Source: QAMX01 sp003149835
GTDB lineage: Bacteria; Bacillota; Clostridia; Oscillospirales; QAMX01
Length of the DNA stretch: 27,807 bases
Direction: 5' to 3'
Assembly (NCBI GenBank): GCA_959600635.1
Contig: CAUGMN010000034.1
Coordinates: 1 to 27,807, forward strand
The stretch's first letter is position 1; each line of letters starts with the position of its first letter. Below, piece after piece: positions 9,262 to 16,490 of this stretch. The notes under the pieces are model-generated. The model worked only from the letters and a program-made list of their open reading frames with translations. It ran no database searches and had not been told where the DNA came from. The translations under genes were made by a program, and so were the position numbers.

Positions 9262-9499
9262 AATTTTGCAAGCCTCGTTTCGTCAGCGCGCACAGAGAGG
9301 CGCGCCGTATGATGGGCGGACCGCCTTGTCCGCCGGACGGAATGGCTGCCGGGAGATCGAGCCGGATGAATTAGGATCGCAATTCCAAACACGCGCCTCG
9401 TTAAAAAGCGGACCGGAAAACAGACGATTTTCCGTATCGGTTTCAAAAAAACGCAAAAATGATTCCGAGCCGCAGCGGGAACGAAACGATCCGATGTTA
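9262..9499 (-). promoter_or_regulatory. Long untranslated leader of DUF4838/URO-D unit
   Basis: About 230 bases separate the expected transcription start near 9492 from the DUF4838 start codon. No gene fits here. I see several potential hairpins: a 7-bp stem at 9414-9420 with 9428-9434 and a GC-rich one around 9314-9332. No known riboswitch consensus is recognisable, and no run of U follows these hairpins in the transcript sense that would make a clear attenuator. Confidence 0.4.
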
Positions 9500-9528
9500 A
9501 TTTTACCAATCCCGCTGGAAGTTGTCAA
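9500..9528 (-). promoter_or_regulatory. Sigma-A promoter for DUF4838/URO-D unit
   Basis: On the minus strand, TTGACA (9523-9528) and TAAAAT (9500-9505) are separated by exactly 17 bp, within an AT-rich stretch. Only one base of the -10 differs from consensus. It points toward the DUF4838 gene and away from the small plus-strand gene at 9613. Confidence 0.8.
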
Positions 9529-9612
9529 CATATTTTCAGCCGCCGAAGCAGAAAATAACGGAGAAGAAACGGAAATAAAAAAAATTCAGCCAGTGGGAAA
9601 GAGGTTGAAGAA

Positions 9613-9774
9613 ATGAAGAAAAAGAAAAAGGCTTTGCGGAAGGACAGACAGCCTCCGCTCGCTCTCAGTATGCAGATCCGCGAATTTGATCACTTTGACA
9701 GCTCCGGAACGCCGCAGCTGACCGACCGCGCCGTCGAAGAGGGCCGCGAATGGGTGGAATTTACGCAGCTGTAA
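9613..9774 (+). CDS. Small basic-start protein, 53 residues, unknown function
   Basis: An ATG at 9613 is preceded by GAGG at 9601-9604, eight bases away, and the frame ends with TAA at 9772. The protein begins MKKKKKALRKDR and ends EEGREWVEFTQL. The middle holds DHFDSSGTPQLTDRAV. The strong terminator 14 bp after the stop, the good ribosome site and the separation from neighbours support a real gene. The C-terminal REWVEF pattern recalls short clostridial spore-surface proteins (the DUF3787-like group) whose ends carry a KEWVD-type motif, but this is a weak resemblance from memory and not a call. No membrane segment or signal is present. Confidence 0.6.
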   Translation: MKKKKKALRKDRQPPLALSMQIREFDHFDSSGTPQLTDRAVEEGREWVEFTQL

Positions 9775-9788
9775 ACTGAGAACCGTCA

Positions 9789-9830
9789 GGGCCGGACGGG
9801 CGGCGACAGCCGCTCGTCCGGCCCGTTTTT
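9789..9830 (+). terminator. Rho-independent terminator after the 53-residue gene
   Basis: A 16-bp stem (9789-9804 with 9809-9824) contains one G-T pair and a 4-base loop, and is followed by G and five T. It fits termination of the small plus-strand gene; the minus-strand phosphatase gene ends 56 bp further on and may use it in reverse. Confidence 0.9.
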
Positions 9831-9885
9831 GTCAGGCGCTGCCGACGCGCATATAGCGCGGCAGCATTCGCACCGCAAGGGCGCT

Positions 9886-10350
9886 TTACCGGCGGCCGCG
9901 CGATGTGATTTTTTTCAGCAGCGCGGCGCAGCCGTCGTTTACCTCGCGCCATGTGCGCTCAAAGTCGCCGCTGTACCAAGGGTCGGCGATGTCGCCCGGA
10001 CAGTCGCCGTGGTCGGCGAGGCGGGACATTTTCCCGTCGGGGTCGCCGCCGCAGATGCGGCGCATGGCGCGCAGATTCGAATCGTCCATAGCGATCAGCT
10101 CGTCGTATTCGCCGTAATCGGAGCGCCGGAGCTGACGCGCCGTTTTGCCGGCGCAGTCGATCCCGTGCGCCGCGAGCAGCCGCCGCACGGGCGGATAAAC
10201 GGGGTTGCCGCGTTCCTCGTCGCTGACGGCGGCGGAGGCGATCACAAAATCCGCTTCCAAACCGGCCTGCTTTACCATCGCTTTCATCACAAATTCCGCC
10301 ATCGGGCTCCGGCAGATATTGCCGTGGCAGACAAAGAGGATTTTGGTCAT
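9886..10350 (-). CDS. Low-molecular-weight protein-tyrosine phosphatase
   Basis: A 154-residue cytoplasmic enzyme of the LMWPc family (PF01451), full length. The P-loop CHGNICRS at residues 8-15 gives the C(X)5R(S) signature with Cys8 as nucleophile and Arg14 as phosphate binder. The general acid is Asp123 in DPWYSGDF. It should dephosphorylate tyrosine residues on proteins; in Firmicutes such enzymes often act on kinases of polysaccharide export, and YwlE-type relatives act on arginine phosphate. The residue after the first Cys pair (NIC versus the NTC of YwlE-like enzymes) does not favour arginine-phosphate specificity, but I would not decide from this alone. AAAGGA lies about 11 bases before the ATG. 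No kinase gene is nearby. Confidence 0.93.
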   Translation of the reverse strand: MTKILFVCHGNICRSPMAEFVMKAMVKQAGLEADFVIASAAVSDEERGNPVYPPVRRLLAAHGIDCAGKTARQLRRSDYGEYDELIAMDDSNLRAMRRICGGDPDGKMSRLADHGDCPGDIADPWYSGDFERTWREVNDGCAALLKKITSRGRR

Positions 10351-10391
10351 AAAAAGTTTTCCTTTCGTGAAGCCGTGATTTTGTATACGCT

Positions 10392-10524
10392 ATCCGCTTT
10401 TTCATACCTTTGAGGAAAAGATAAATTCGGATTGGGCGATTTCATTTTGACAAATAGAATGATAGTCTAACAGTTGCTCAGTAGCAACGACCTTTTCTGT
10501 CCGCAAAGGTATGAAAAAGCGGAT
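10392..10524. repeat. 133-bp element bounded by perfect 21-bp inverted repeats
   Basis: The 21 bases at 10392-10412 are the exact reverse complement of 10504-10524. The 91-bp interior is AT-rich compared with its flanks and contains a further 6-bp hairpin (GTTGCT, loop CAGT, AGCAAC) around 10472-10487. No ORF fits inside and no target-site duplication is evident. It lies between the permease stop and the phosphatase start, both on the minus strand. It could be a miniature inverted-repeat element, a structured leader or processing site, or an unusual terminator. Confidence 0.7.
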
Positions 10525-10560
10525 TGAGGTTCGGCAAAAAAACGCAGACCGGCCGGAAAG

Positions 10561-11664
10561 TCAGCGGACGACAAGCATCAGGCCGGTCAGCGCGGCAAGA
10601 AAGCCGAAGTTGAACAGGCTGAACAGAGCCAGATAGCGGCGGGTCTGTCCGGGATAATGTTTGCAGTATTCACGAAACGTAATCAGGCTCGCCAGCGACG
10701 AGATTAGCGTGCCGACGCCGCCGATGTTGACGCCGACGAGCAGCTCCTGATAGTTTGACGTAAACTGGGACAGAAGCACGGCGGAGGGGACGTTGCTGAT
10801 GAGCTGACAGGAGAGAACGCTGAACAGAAGGGTGTCCTTTGAGAGAAGATACGCGAAAAGCTCGCGCACGGCCGGAATGCGCGACATGTTTCCCGCGAAC
10901 ACAAAGAATGCGGCGAACGTCAGCAGCAGCGGGTAATCCACCGCTTTCAGCGCCTTCCGGTCGGCGACTAAGAGCACAACGGGGATGACGATCAGGCCGA
11001 TATAGTAGGGGATAAAACGAAAGACTATGACAATGGAGAGCGCGAAAAGGAGCAGGTAGAGAACCGTGCGGCCGGGGCTGAGAACGGTGCGGCTGTGCGG
11101 AATGCTGATCCGTTCGGCGCGGACAAACAGGCAGCAGACCGTGATCAGCAGCACCGAAACGGCAAACGGCAGCAGCATGATCATCGTAAATTCGCCGGTC
11201 GGAATATTGAATTTGGAATACAGATACAGGTTCTGCGGGTTGCCGAACGGCGTCAGCATACCGCCGAGATTGGCGGCGATATTCTGCATGATAAAGGTGA
11301 AGGCCATATATTTTTCCGTTCCGGAGCAGGAAAGGACCAAATAGCCGAGCGGCAGGAAGGTGAGCAGCGCCATGTCGTTGGCGATCAGCATGGAGCCAAT
11401 AAAGGTGATGTATACCAGCGCCAGAACGCACATCCTTGCGGTTTTGAAGCGCCGCACAATTTTCTCCGCCAGCGCATAGAAAAAGCGGATATTTCTCAGC
11501 GCGCAGACGACGGCGAGAACGCAGAACAGGCAGGTCAGCGTCTTGAAGTCGAAATAAGAGAGATAGGCCCGGTCGGGAGGGACGAAAAACGAGGTGGCGG
11601 CGGCCGCCAGCAGCGCGATGCAGAGCACGGTGTTTTTTCGGATCCATCGGATCGCTTTTGTCAT
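10561..11664 (-). CDS. SLC13/ArsB-type (CitMHS superfamily) membrane permease
   Basis: A 367-residue integral membrane protein with about ten hydrophobic segments, shorter than most members of the citrate/anion transporter superfamily (PF03600; typically over 400 residues). Recognisable parts are the IANDMALLTFLPLG segment near residues 93-106, the MLTPFGNPQNLYLY re-entrant-like motif near 134-147, and the late LISNVPSAVLLSQF segment; the two N-D and N-V-P-S motifs match the repeated hairpins of this superfamily. It probably moves a small anion or carboxylate, driven by sodium or protons, but the substrate cannot be read. The ATG at 11664 has AAGGAAG nine bases upstream. It stands alone, between the tRNA genes and the inverted-repeat element. 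Confidence 0.85.
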   Translation of the reverse strand: MTKAIRWIRKNTVLCIALLAAAATSFFVPPDRAYLSYFDFKTLTCLFCVLAVVCALRNIRFFYALAEKIVRRFKTARMCVLALVYITFIGSMLIANDMALLTFLPLGYLVLSCSGTEKYMAFTFIMQNIAANLGGMLTPFGNPQNLYLYSKFNIPTGEFTMIMLLPFAVSVLLITVCCLFVRAERISIPHSRTVLSPGRTVLYLLLFALSIVIVFRFIPYYIGLIVIPVVLLVADRKALKAVDYPLLLTFAAFFVFAGNMSRIPAVRELFAYLLSKDTLLFSVLSCQLISNVPSAVLLSQFTSNYQELLVGVNIGGVGTLISSLASLITFREYCKHYPGQTRRYLALFSLFNFGFLAALTGLMLVVR

Positions 11665-11728
11665 GGATAAGACTTCCTTTTACTCAAAATCAATCTTTCG
11701 GCTGTGTGTATGCTAGATTTGAAAAACA

Positions 11729-11768
11729 CCATGAAAAAAGCACTTGCATAGCGCAAGTGCTTTTTTCA

Positions 11769-11771
<3 letters not shown>
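11729..11771 (-). terminator. Terminator of tRNA transcript
   Basis: A perfect 19-bp stem (11729-11747 with 11753-11771) with loop of 5 bases begins inside the CCA end of tRNA-Thr. In the minus-strand sense its 3' arm contains six T. The symmetry makes it a plausible two-way stop. Confidence 0.85.
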
Positions 11772-11844
<73 letters not shown>

Positions 11845-11870
11845 ATACCCCGCGCGGCTGCACGGAGCGG

Positions 11871-11948
11871 TGGCGACCCGGAAGGGGCTCGAACCCTCGA
11901 CCTCTAGCGTGACAGGCTAGCGTTCTAAACCAACTGAACTACCGGGCC
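11871..11948 (-). tRNA. tRNA-Asp (anticodon GTC)
   Basis: A 78-base cloverleaf on the minus strand: acceptor GGCCCGG with CCGGGTC (one G-T pair), D arm GTTC/GAAC with a ten-base loop, anticodon stem CTAGC/GCTAG with loop CTGTCAC giving GTC, T arm GAGGG/CCCTT with loop TTCGAGC, discriminator G and encoded CCA. It lies 26 bp before tRNA-Thr. Confidence 0.97.
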
Positions 11949-11998
11949 ACAGTAGACGAAACCGTAGACCTTTTGGGGACGGCACATCATGTTCTTTT

Positions 11999-12027
11999 AT
12001 TTTACTACACCCCTGCAATTTTGTCAA
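11999..12027 (-). promoter_or_regulatory. Sigma-A promoter of tRNA-Asp/tRNA-Thr
   Basis: TTGACA at 12022-12027 and TAAAAT at 11999-12004 on the minus strand with a 17-bp spacer, about 50 bp before tRNA-Asp. It is divergent from the GH172 promoter. Confidence 0.85.
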
Positions 12028-12109
12028 TACCTTTTTCGATAAAAATTGCGGGGCGGCCTGTTTCGGAGAGAGACGCGCACTGAAACCGGCGAAAAGGACG
12101 CGGCGCCGC

Positions 12110-12138
12110 TTGACTTTTTGGCGGCGTTTCACTATAAT
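12110..12138 (+). promoter_or_regulatory. Sigma-A promoter of the GH172 gene
   Basis: TTGACT at 12110-12115 and TATAAT at 12133-12138 with a 17-bp spacer, about 60 bp before the ATG at 12199. The -10 is consensus and the -35 has one mismatch. Confidence 0.85.
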
Positions 12139-12198
12139 GAGTTCGGTTCACGCGCTGACGTGAGCACAAATTCAAAGCGGAAAGGGACGGTTGAAAAA

Positions 12199-13281
12199 AT
12201 GTACGACGGACTGTCTAACAGCATCGAAAACCTCTACCGTTTGTCAAACGCCAAATCGCGCTCCATCTGCGCCGAAAACTTTACCGGAGAAAAGGGAAAG
12301 GGCGCGATGTGCGAGCTGAAAGACGGCATTCAGGGCGGCTGCGCCCGCGACCTCGGCAAGGGCTGGAAGGTCAATCCCTGTATTTCCGTCAAGGCGCATT
12401 CCACCTTTACGCTCGCCGACATCGAGGGAAGCGGCTGCATCAACCATATCTGGTGCACGCCCTCCGGCCACTGGCGCTTCCTGATCCTGCGCATCTACTG
12501 GGACGGGAGCGAGACGCCGAGCGTCGAATGCCCGATCGGCGACTTTTTCGCCTGCGGCTGGAATCAATACAGCCCGCTCTCGTCGCTGGCTGTCTGCGTC
12601 AATCCGGGGCGGGCCTTCAACTGCTACTGGCAGATGCCGTTCCGCAGGCGCTGCCGCATGACGCTGGAGAATATCGGCGATAAAGATACCACCTTTTTCT
12701 ATCAGATCGATTATACGCTGACCGACGTCCCCGAGGACGCCGCTTATTTTCACGCGCAGTTCCGGCGCGTCAACCCGCTGCCCTACAAGGAGGTCTATAC
12801 GATCCTCGACAACGTGCAGGGCAAGGGGCAGTATGTCGGCACCTATCTGGCCTGGGGCGTCAACAACAACGGCTGGTGGGGCGAGGGCGAGATCAAGTTT
12901 TATATGGACGGCGACGGCGAATACCCGACCATCTGCGGCACGGGGACGGAGGATTATTTCTGCGGCTCCTACAACTTTGAGAATCAGGATACGCACCGCT
13001 ATGAGACCTTTACGACGCCGTACGCCGGCCTCTCCTATGTCGGCGCGCCGGACGGGCTGTATCAGGCCAACCAGCGCTTCGGCATGTACCGCTGGCACAT
13101 CACCGACCCGATCCGCTTTGAGAGCGATCTGCGCGTGACGATTCAGGCACTCGGCTGGCGCGACGGCGGCCGCTATCTGCCGCTCAAAGACGACATTGCC
13201 TCGGTCGCCTACTGGTATCAGACGCTTCCGGCCGCGCCTTTCCCGCCGCTCCCGCCGAAAGACGAGCTGGAAATCAACTGA
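12199..13281 (+). CDS. GH172 (DUF2961) glycoside hydrolase
   Basis: A 360-residue protein of DUF2961 (PF11175), the family classified as GH172, whose characterised members act on alpha-D-fructofuranosides or alpha-D-arabinofuranosides as oligomers. Visible blocks are the N-terminal LGKGWKVNP strand, GSGCINHIWCT near 77-87, GDFFACGW near 114-121, and the acidic region WWGEGEIKFYMDGD (226-239) followed by GTGTEDYF (247-254). E229 or E231 together with E251 are the likely catalytic pair by analogy; I infer this from position only. There is no signal peptide, so it is probably cytoplasmic and acts on imported oligosaccharides. The ATG at 12199 follows GGAAAGGGA and its own strong promoter. No transporter gene accompanies it. 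Its stop lies only 27 bp before AT-rich foreign-looking DNA. Confidence 0.9.
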   Translation: MYDGLSNSIENLYRLSNAKSRSICAENFTGEKGKGAMCELKDGIQGGCARDLGKGWKVNPCISVKAHSTFTLADIEGSGCINHIWCTPSGHWRFLILRIYWDGSETPSVECPIGDFFACGWNQYSPLSSLAVCVNPGRAFNCYWQMPFRRRCRMTLENIGDKDTTFFYQIDYTLTDVPEDAAYFHAQFRRVNPLPYKEVYTILDNVQGKGQYVGTYLAWGVNNNGWWGEGEIKFYMDGDGEYPTICGTGTEDYFCGSYNFENQDTHRYETFTTPYAGLSYVGAPDGLYQANQRFGMYRWHITDPIRFESDLRVTIQALGWRDGGRYLPLKDDIASVAYWYQTLPAAPFPPLPPKDELEIN

Positions 13282-13308
13282 ACGGCACAGAACGGTATAA
13301 CAAAGAAG

Positions 13309-13644
13309 GAGACGATGAATAGACTGAGTGTTGTCATCCTCCTCCATAAAGGAATCGAGGGCTGCTATCAGCTCCGAGACTTCATCAATCGAAACGCCGA
13401 TCATACTTTTGGCTGTATCACGATAATAATTGCTGACATGGGCAACCGTCCAGATAAACTTGCCCATGTCAGCAATATCTTCTTTGGCGAGGAGCGCACG
13501 AAACGCTCTAAGCACAATTTCCTGCGATAAATCCTCCGCATCGTGAATGCTTTTGCATCGTTTCAAAGCAAAGCCGAATATGGGTTTTAGATATTCAGTT
13601 ATGGTATTTTATACATCTTGTCTTTTCACTTGTTTGTACCTCAT
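13309..13644 (-). pseudogene. Remnant of an ECF-like sigma-70 factor gene
   Basis: On the minus strand an ATG at 13642-13644 begins MRYKQVKRQDV, then a TAA interrupts, after which the same frame reads NTITEYLKPIFGFALKRC, DAEDLSQEIVLRAFRALL and MGKFIWTVAH. These are sigma region 2 features: the DAEDLSQE core-binding and -10 recognition helix and the FIWT-AH segment leading to SNYYRD. The match stops after DDNTQSIHRL at 13309, so region 4 is missing, and the join between AH and SNYY looks a few residues short. One stop plus loss of the DNA-binding end indicate a dead gene. The same frame stays open a further kilobase as antisense to GH172, which is not real coding. Most of the 475-bp gap between GH172 and the XRE gene consists of this remnant. 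Confidence 0.75.
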
Positions 13645-13756
13645 TGAAAGCTTTCACCCATATAGACACGAGAATCTGAAAAGGTTGGAAGTTCTAATGT
13701 ATTTTTTTATAAATTTTTTGATAAAACCTATAACTGCGGAGTTTGCAATATGATTT

Positions 13757-14173
13757 CTATTTCTTTAGAACATAGTACCACTTTCCGGCAGATTCGATAT
13801 ACCCATTTTCCTTCAACTTACAAATTAAATCTTTGGCTTTTGAATAACCAATGTTAAGGTGTCTTTGAAGCAACGAAGTTGATATTTTACCTTCCTCATT
13901 CAGAATAGCCAATACGTTATTAAACATTTTGTCAGCATAAAAATCTTTCTGTGTGGTGTGAATAATAGCGGTATGTCCCATAAGTTCGTCTATGGTCACT
14001 CCAAAATAATCAGCAATCTGTGGCAAAAGCTGAATATCCGGACAACATTGTGCTGATTCCCATTTGGAAACCGCCTGATTTGTTACACCGAGGGCGTTTG
14101 CAAGTTCTTCTTGGGTAAGTCCTTTCTGCTTTCTAAAAAAGGCAATTTGTTCATTGATCTTAATTGTAGTCAT
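13757..14173 (-). CDS. XRE-family transcriptional regulator with C-terminal winged-helix-like domain
   Basis: A 138-residue protein. Residues 5-60 are a Cro/C1-type helix-turn-helix (PF01381): QIAFFRKQKGLTQEELA, then VTNQAVSKWES as the recognition helix and IADYFGVTIDELMG. After a linker, residues 85-135 (ILNEEGKISTSLLQRHL, then YSKAKDLICKLKENGYI) look like a winged helix of the FtsK-gamma kind. It probably senses no ligand directly and represses its own or nearby promoters. ATG at 14173 was preferred over a TTG two codons upstream, because GAGG lies nine bases before the ATG and only three before the TTG. Composition is AT-rich, as in the rest of the island. Confidence 0.88.
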   Translation of the reverse strand: MTTIKINEQIAFFRKQKGLTQEELANALGVTNQAVSKWESAQCCPDIQLLPQIADYFGVTIDELMGHTAIIHTTQKDFYADKMFNNVLAILNEEGKISTSLLQRHLNIGYSKAKDLICKLKENGYIESAGKWYYVLKK

Positions 14174-14201
14174 ATTCAAGTACCTCGTAATTTTTATTTT
14201 C

Positions 14202-14239
14202 GTAGCTACAATTATATTTTACTGATAAGCAGCTCCAAA
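14202..14239 (-). promoter_or_regulatory. XRE promoter with palindrome, possible autorepressor operator
   Basis: On the minus strand a TATAAT (14211-14216) lies about 40 bp before the XRE start, with a weak -35 (TTTGGA, 14234-14239) at 17 bp. The perfect 8-bp palindrome GTAGCTAC at 14202-14209 sits immediately downstream of the -10, where a bound repressor would block transcription. Operator function is inference. Confidence 0.45.
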
Positions 14240-14302
14240 AACAATGACGCATTGGTTTGAAGGGTATGCGTTTCATCCAACCTCCGGTTGGGTGATTGAT
14301 CT

Positions 14303-14333
14303 TAAAAATGCCGCCCGTATAACACAGGCGGCA
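14303..14333 (-). terminator. Terminator of AraC-family gene
   Basis: A 7-bp stem (14309-14315 with 14327-14333, loop 11) is followed in the minus-strand sense by five T, seven bases after the regulator's stop. Confidence 0.75.
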
Positions 14334-14339
14334 AAGGGC

Positions 14340-15251
14340 TTACTTCTTTTCAATAGGAATCCATATTTCAATGGTTCGATCATGACAACCACCAACAACG
14401 CCCCAATGATAAACTGCAAGTTCCGGAGCATTGACCATTTGATATTCTTCATTAGCGAGCCATTCAGCGGCAATCTGCTTACGAATGTCAAAATATTCGG
14501 GAATTGGCATTTTCTGCTTCTCAGTTTCAAATACAGCGTATGCTCTTTCGGGGATGATGATTTTTTCAAATTGGAATTTTTCCATAAAATCAATGCCCGT
14601 GACCTCGCTGTTGTACAAGTTATCGAACTCGTACTTATCGGTGGTAGCGGAGATGTAGAAATCATAGCCGCTGTCATCAATATTGGTGATGATGCAATAA
14701 TCCGAGAATTTGTCGTTTGACAATCCTTTGAGCATCCATTGATATGCTCTCGTAGTAACAAAGATATTTTCTTCCTGTTTATATCTCTGTTCGTCATAAG
14801 GCATACCATTGAAGCGCCTCTTATAACCAAGAAGTGTAAGTTGTGGTTTCGTTTCAATTCGATAATTCATAATTGTACCGCCTTCCAAAGAAAATTTTAG
14901 TACAAGACGGGAATAGGAGTTCAGCATACTACCGTTATTCCGTGCCTGCGACGGCAATATACCGTGGAACTTTTGGAATGCTTTTGCAAAGCTGTCCGGA
15001 CTTTCATAGCCATACTTCAGCGCTACGTCAATAACCTTTGCATCGCTTGTGGCCAACTCCGTGCCTGCAAGCGACAATCTACGGTTACGGATGTATTCAC
15101 CAATGGTAAAACCGCAAAGAATACTGAACACACGTTGAAAGTGATAGCTTGATGAAAAGCTCTGTGCTGCGACCTTTTCGTAATCAATCGTTTCTGTTAG
15201 ATTGTTCTCGATGTAGTCGATAGCTTTTTGCAATCCAATAATCCAATCCAT
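14340..15251 (-). CDS. AraC-family regulator with GyrI-like effector domain
   Basis: A 303-residue protein. Residues 1-105 form an AraC-type double helix-turn-helix (PF12833): YEKVAAQSFSSSYHFQRVF and VIDVALKYGYESPDSFAKAFQ, then GILPSQAR. The rest, from about residue 140, is a GyrI-like/effector-binding domain (PF06445) with RIETKPQLTLLGYKRRF at its start and ending in VYHWGVVGGCHDRTIEIWIPIEKK-like strands typical of the fold. Such Rob/SoxS-like regulators bind small hydrophobic or cationic compounds and control efflux or stress genes. I chose the ATG at 15251 because AAGGAGGG lies just before it. No efflux gene adjoins it, so targets are unknown. AT-rich, with the codon use of the surrounding island. 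Confidence 0.9.
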   Translation of the reverse strand: MDWIIGLQKAIDYIENNLTETIDYEKVAAQSFSSSYHFQRVFSILCGFTIGEYIRNRRLSLAGTELATSDAKVIDVALKYGYESPDSFAKAFQKFHGILPSQARNNGSMLNSYSRLVLKFSLEGGTIMNYRIETKPQLTLLGYKRRFNGMPYDEQRYKQEENIFVTTRAYQWMLKGLSNDKFSDYCIITNIDDSGYDFYISATTDKYEFDNLYNSEVTGIDFMEKFQFEKIIIPERAYAVFETEKQKMPIPEYFDIRKQIAAEWLANEEYQMVNAPELAVYHWGVVGGCHDRTIEIWIPIEKK

Positions 15252-15368
15252 ATTATCCCTCCTTGTCTGCCTATATTCTATCAAAAGGCGATTTTTATTT
15301 CCCGATATTCCGTGCTGACTATAATCGGGTCACTTCAAAAAATCATTTACTGAAATTTGTATCACGCT

Positions 15369-16478
15369 TTATAACTGCCAGAATTCAGTATCGTTATAGA
15401 CAAAATTCTTCTTGCGATTTTCAGAGAATTTTTCAATAGGATAATCTTTAGGAATTAGTTCTATATACCGTGATGTCTCTGTACACCCGTCAACACTTTC
15501 CTTTGCGAGTGTCGGGCGAGCAAAACGGAAACAGTTCTTTGTCATGTAGTTTCTATGATATTCCTTTGCAAAGCCTTGTCCGTTATAGTCAGCGGTTGGA
15601 TTCTCCCAAATAGGTTCTCCTGCCAAAAGAAGCTCACGCAAATAAGGCAAGGACACGTACTCGTCATCTTTATCCTTTAGGTACAAACGCCAAGTAGGAT
15701 CAAGCATAATACGCTTACCCGAAGGAAGCAAACAATCTACGACTACATGGCAATCATCAAAGGGTTCTTCGTAAGGCATACAGGTTATATGTTGAGCCTT
15801 TATACCGTTAAGACGGAGCAATGCTGCCAAAAGGATTGCAAGTCCTCGGCAGTTTGATTTACCGCCATTGCGCTCACAAAAACCAATCAATTCCGGGATA
15901 GTTGTTCCTCCTCCCATGCCATTTGTGCCATTATGACCAAAATGGTCGCATACGAAATCAAGAAGCTTGAAAGCAAGCTCGTCGCTTGAGCTGTCAAGTC
16001 CCTCTATGTACTTTGAATAACCGTATTTTTCTAATATCGCAGGAGTTTCACCGCCAAGAATAAAATCCACCGAGCTGCCGTACTCACGGCTTCTGTCATA
16101 CTCGGCATATTTCGTCAAGATGTCAAATCTTGTCTCCTCGGTGTTGGGAACATAAATTTCGGTAGGTTCATATCTTTGAGGCGCATCCTCCGGTGTATCG
16201 CTTATTTTGGCATATTTCACGGGAGTATCCTTGCCGTGTTGGGTGTAATATCCTTTAAGACAACCATCTGTAAACTTAACGTGATAAACCATACGGTAAT
16301 ACTCGTCGTTGATTTCATAGCACAGATAACCGTCCTTTTCATAAACACAGTTTGGCTCGAAATTATAATATCCACTTGAAGTAAAGGACATTTTCATTCT
16401 AAGAGGCGTTTCATCAAAAATATTGATAGTTTCGCCCATATCTTCCTTGTACCATTTTCCTATTAAACGCTTATCCAT
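15369..16478 (-). CDS. Transglutaminase-like protein with N-terminal barrel-like domain
   Basis: A 369-residue protein without signal peptide. Residues 1-92 (LIGKWYKEDMGE onward) look like a small lipocalin-like beta-barrel, rich in YLCYEI/YRMVYHV strands. Residues 165-265 match the transglutaminase-like fold (PF01841): Cys210 in GGKSNCRGLAILLAALL, His244 in DDCHVVVDC and Asp260 in IMLDPTW form the expected Cys-His-Asp triad. Such proteins may be peptidases, amidases or cross-linkers; substrate unknown. AGGAGG lies just before the ATG at 16478. It begins 12 bp after the amber-interrupted gene and is probably co-transcribed with it from the promoter near 17024. AT-rich island gene. Confidence 0.88.
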   Translation of the reverse strand: MDKRLIGKWYKEDMGETINIFDETPLRMKMSFTSSGYYNFEPNCVYEKDGYLCYEINDEYYRMVYHVKFTDGCLKGYYTQHGKDTPVKYAKISDTPEDAPQRYEPTEIYVPNTEETRFDILTKYAEYDRSREYGSSVDFILGGETPAILEKYGYSKYIEGLDSSSDELAFKLLDFVCDHFGHNGTNGMGGGTTIPELIGFCERNGGKSNCRGLAILLAALLRLNGIKAQHITCMPYEEPFDDCHVVVDCLLPSGKRIMLDPTWRLYLKDKDDEYVSLPYLRELLLAGEPIWENPTADYNGQGFAKEYHRNYMTKNCFRFARPTLAKESVDGCTETSRYIELIPKDYPIEKFSENRKKNFVYNDTEFWQL

Positions 16479-16490
16479 ATCGTCCTCCTA

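Noticed and set aside
8086..9312. 408-codon plus-strand frame opposite DUF4838
   Set aside because: No motif or ribosome site; antisense to a recognised gene on the strand with a strong promoter.
12244..13308. Extension of the sigma remnant's reading frame through GH172 antisense
   Set aside because: Only the part from 13309 to 13644 has sigma-factor content; the rest is antisense to a clear GH172 gene.
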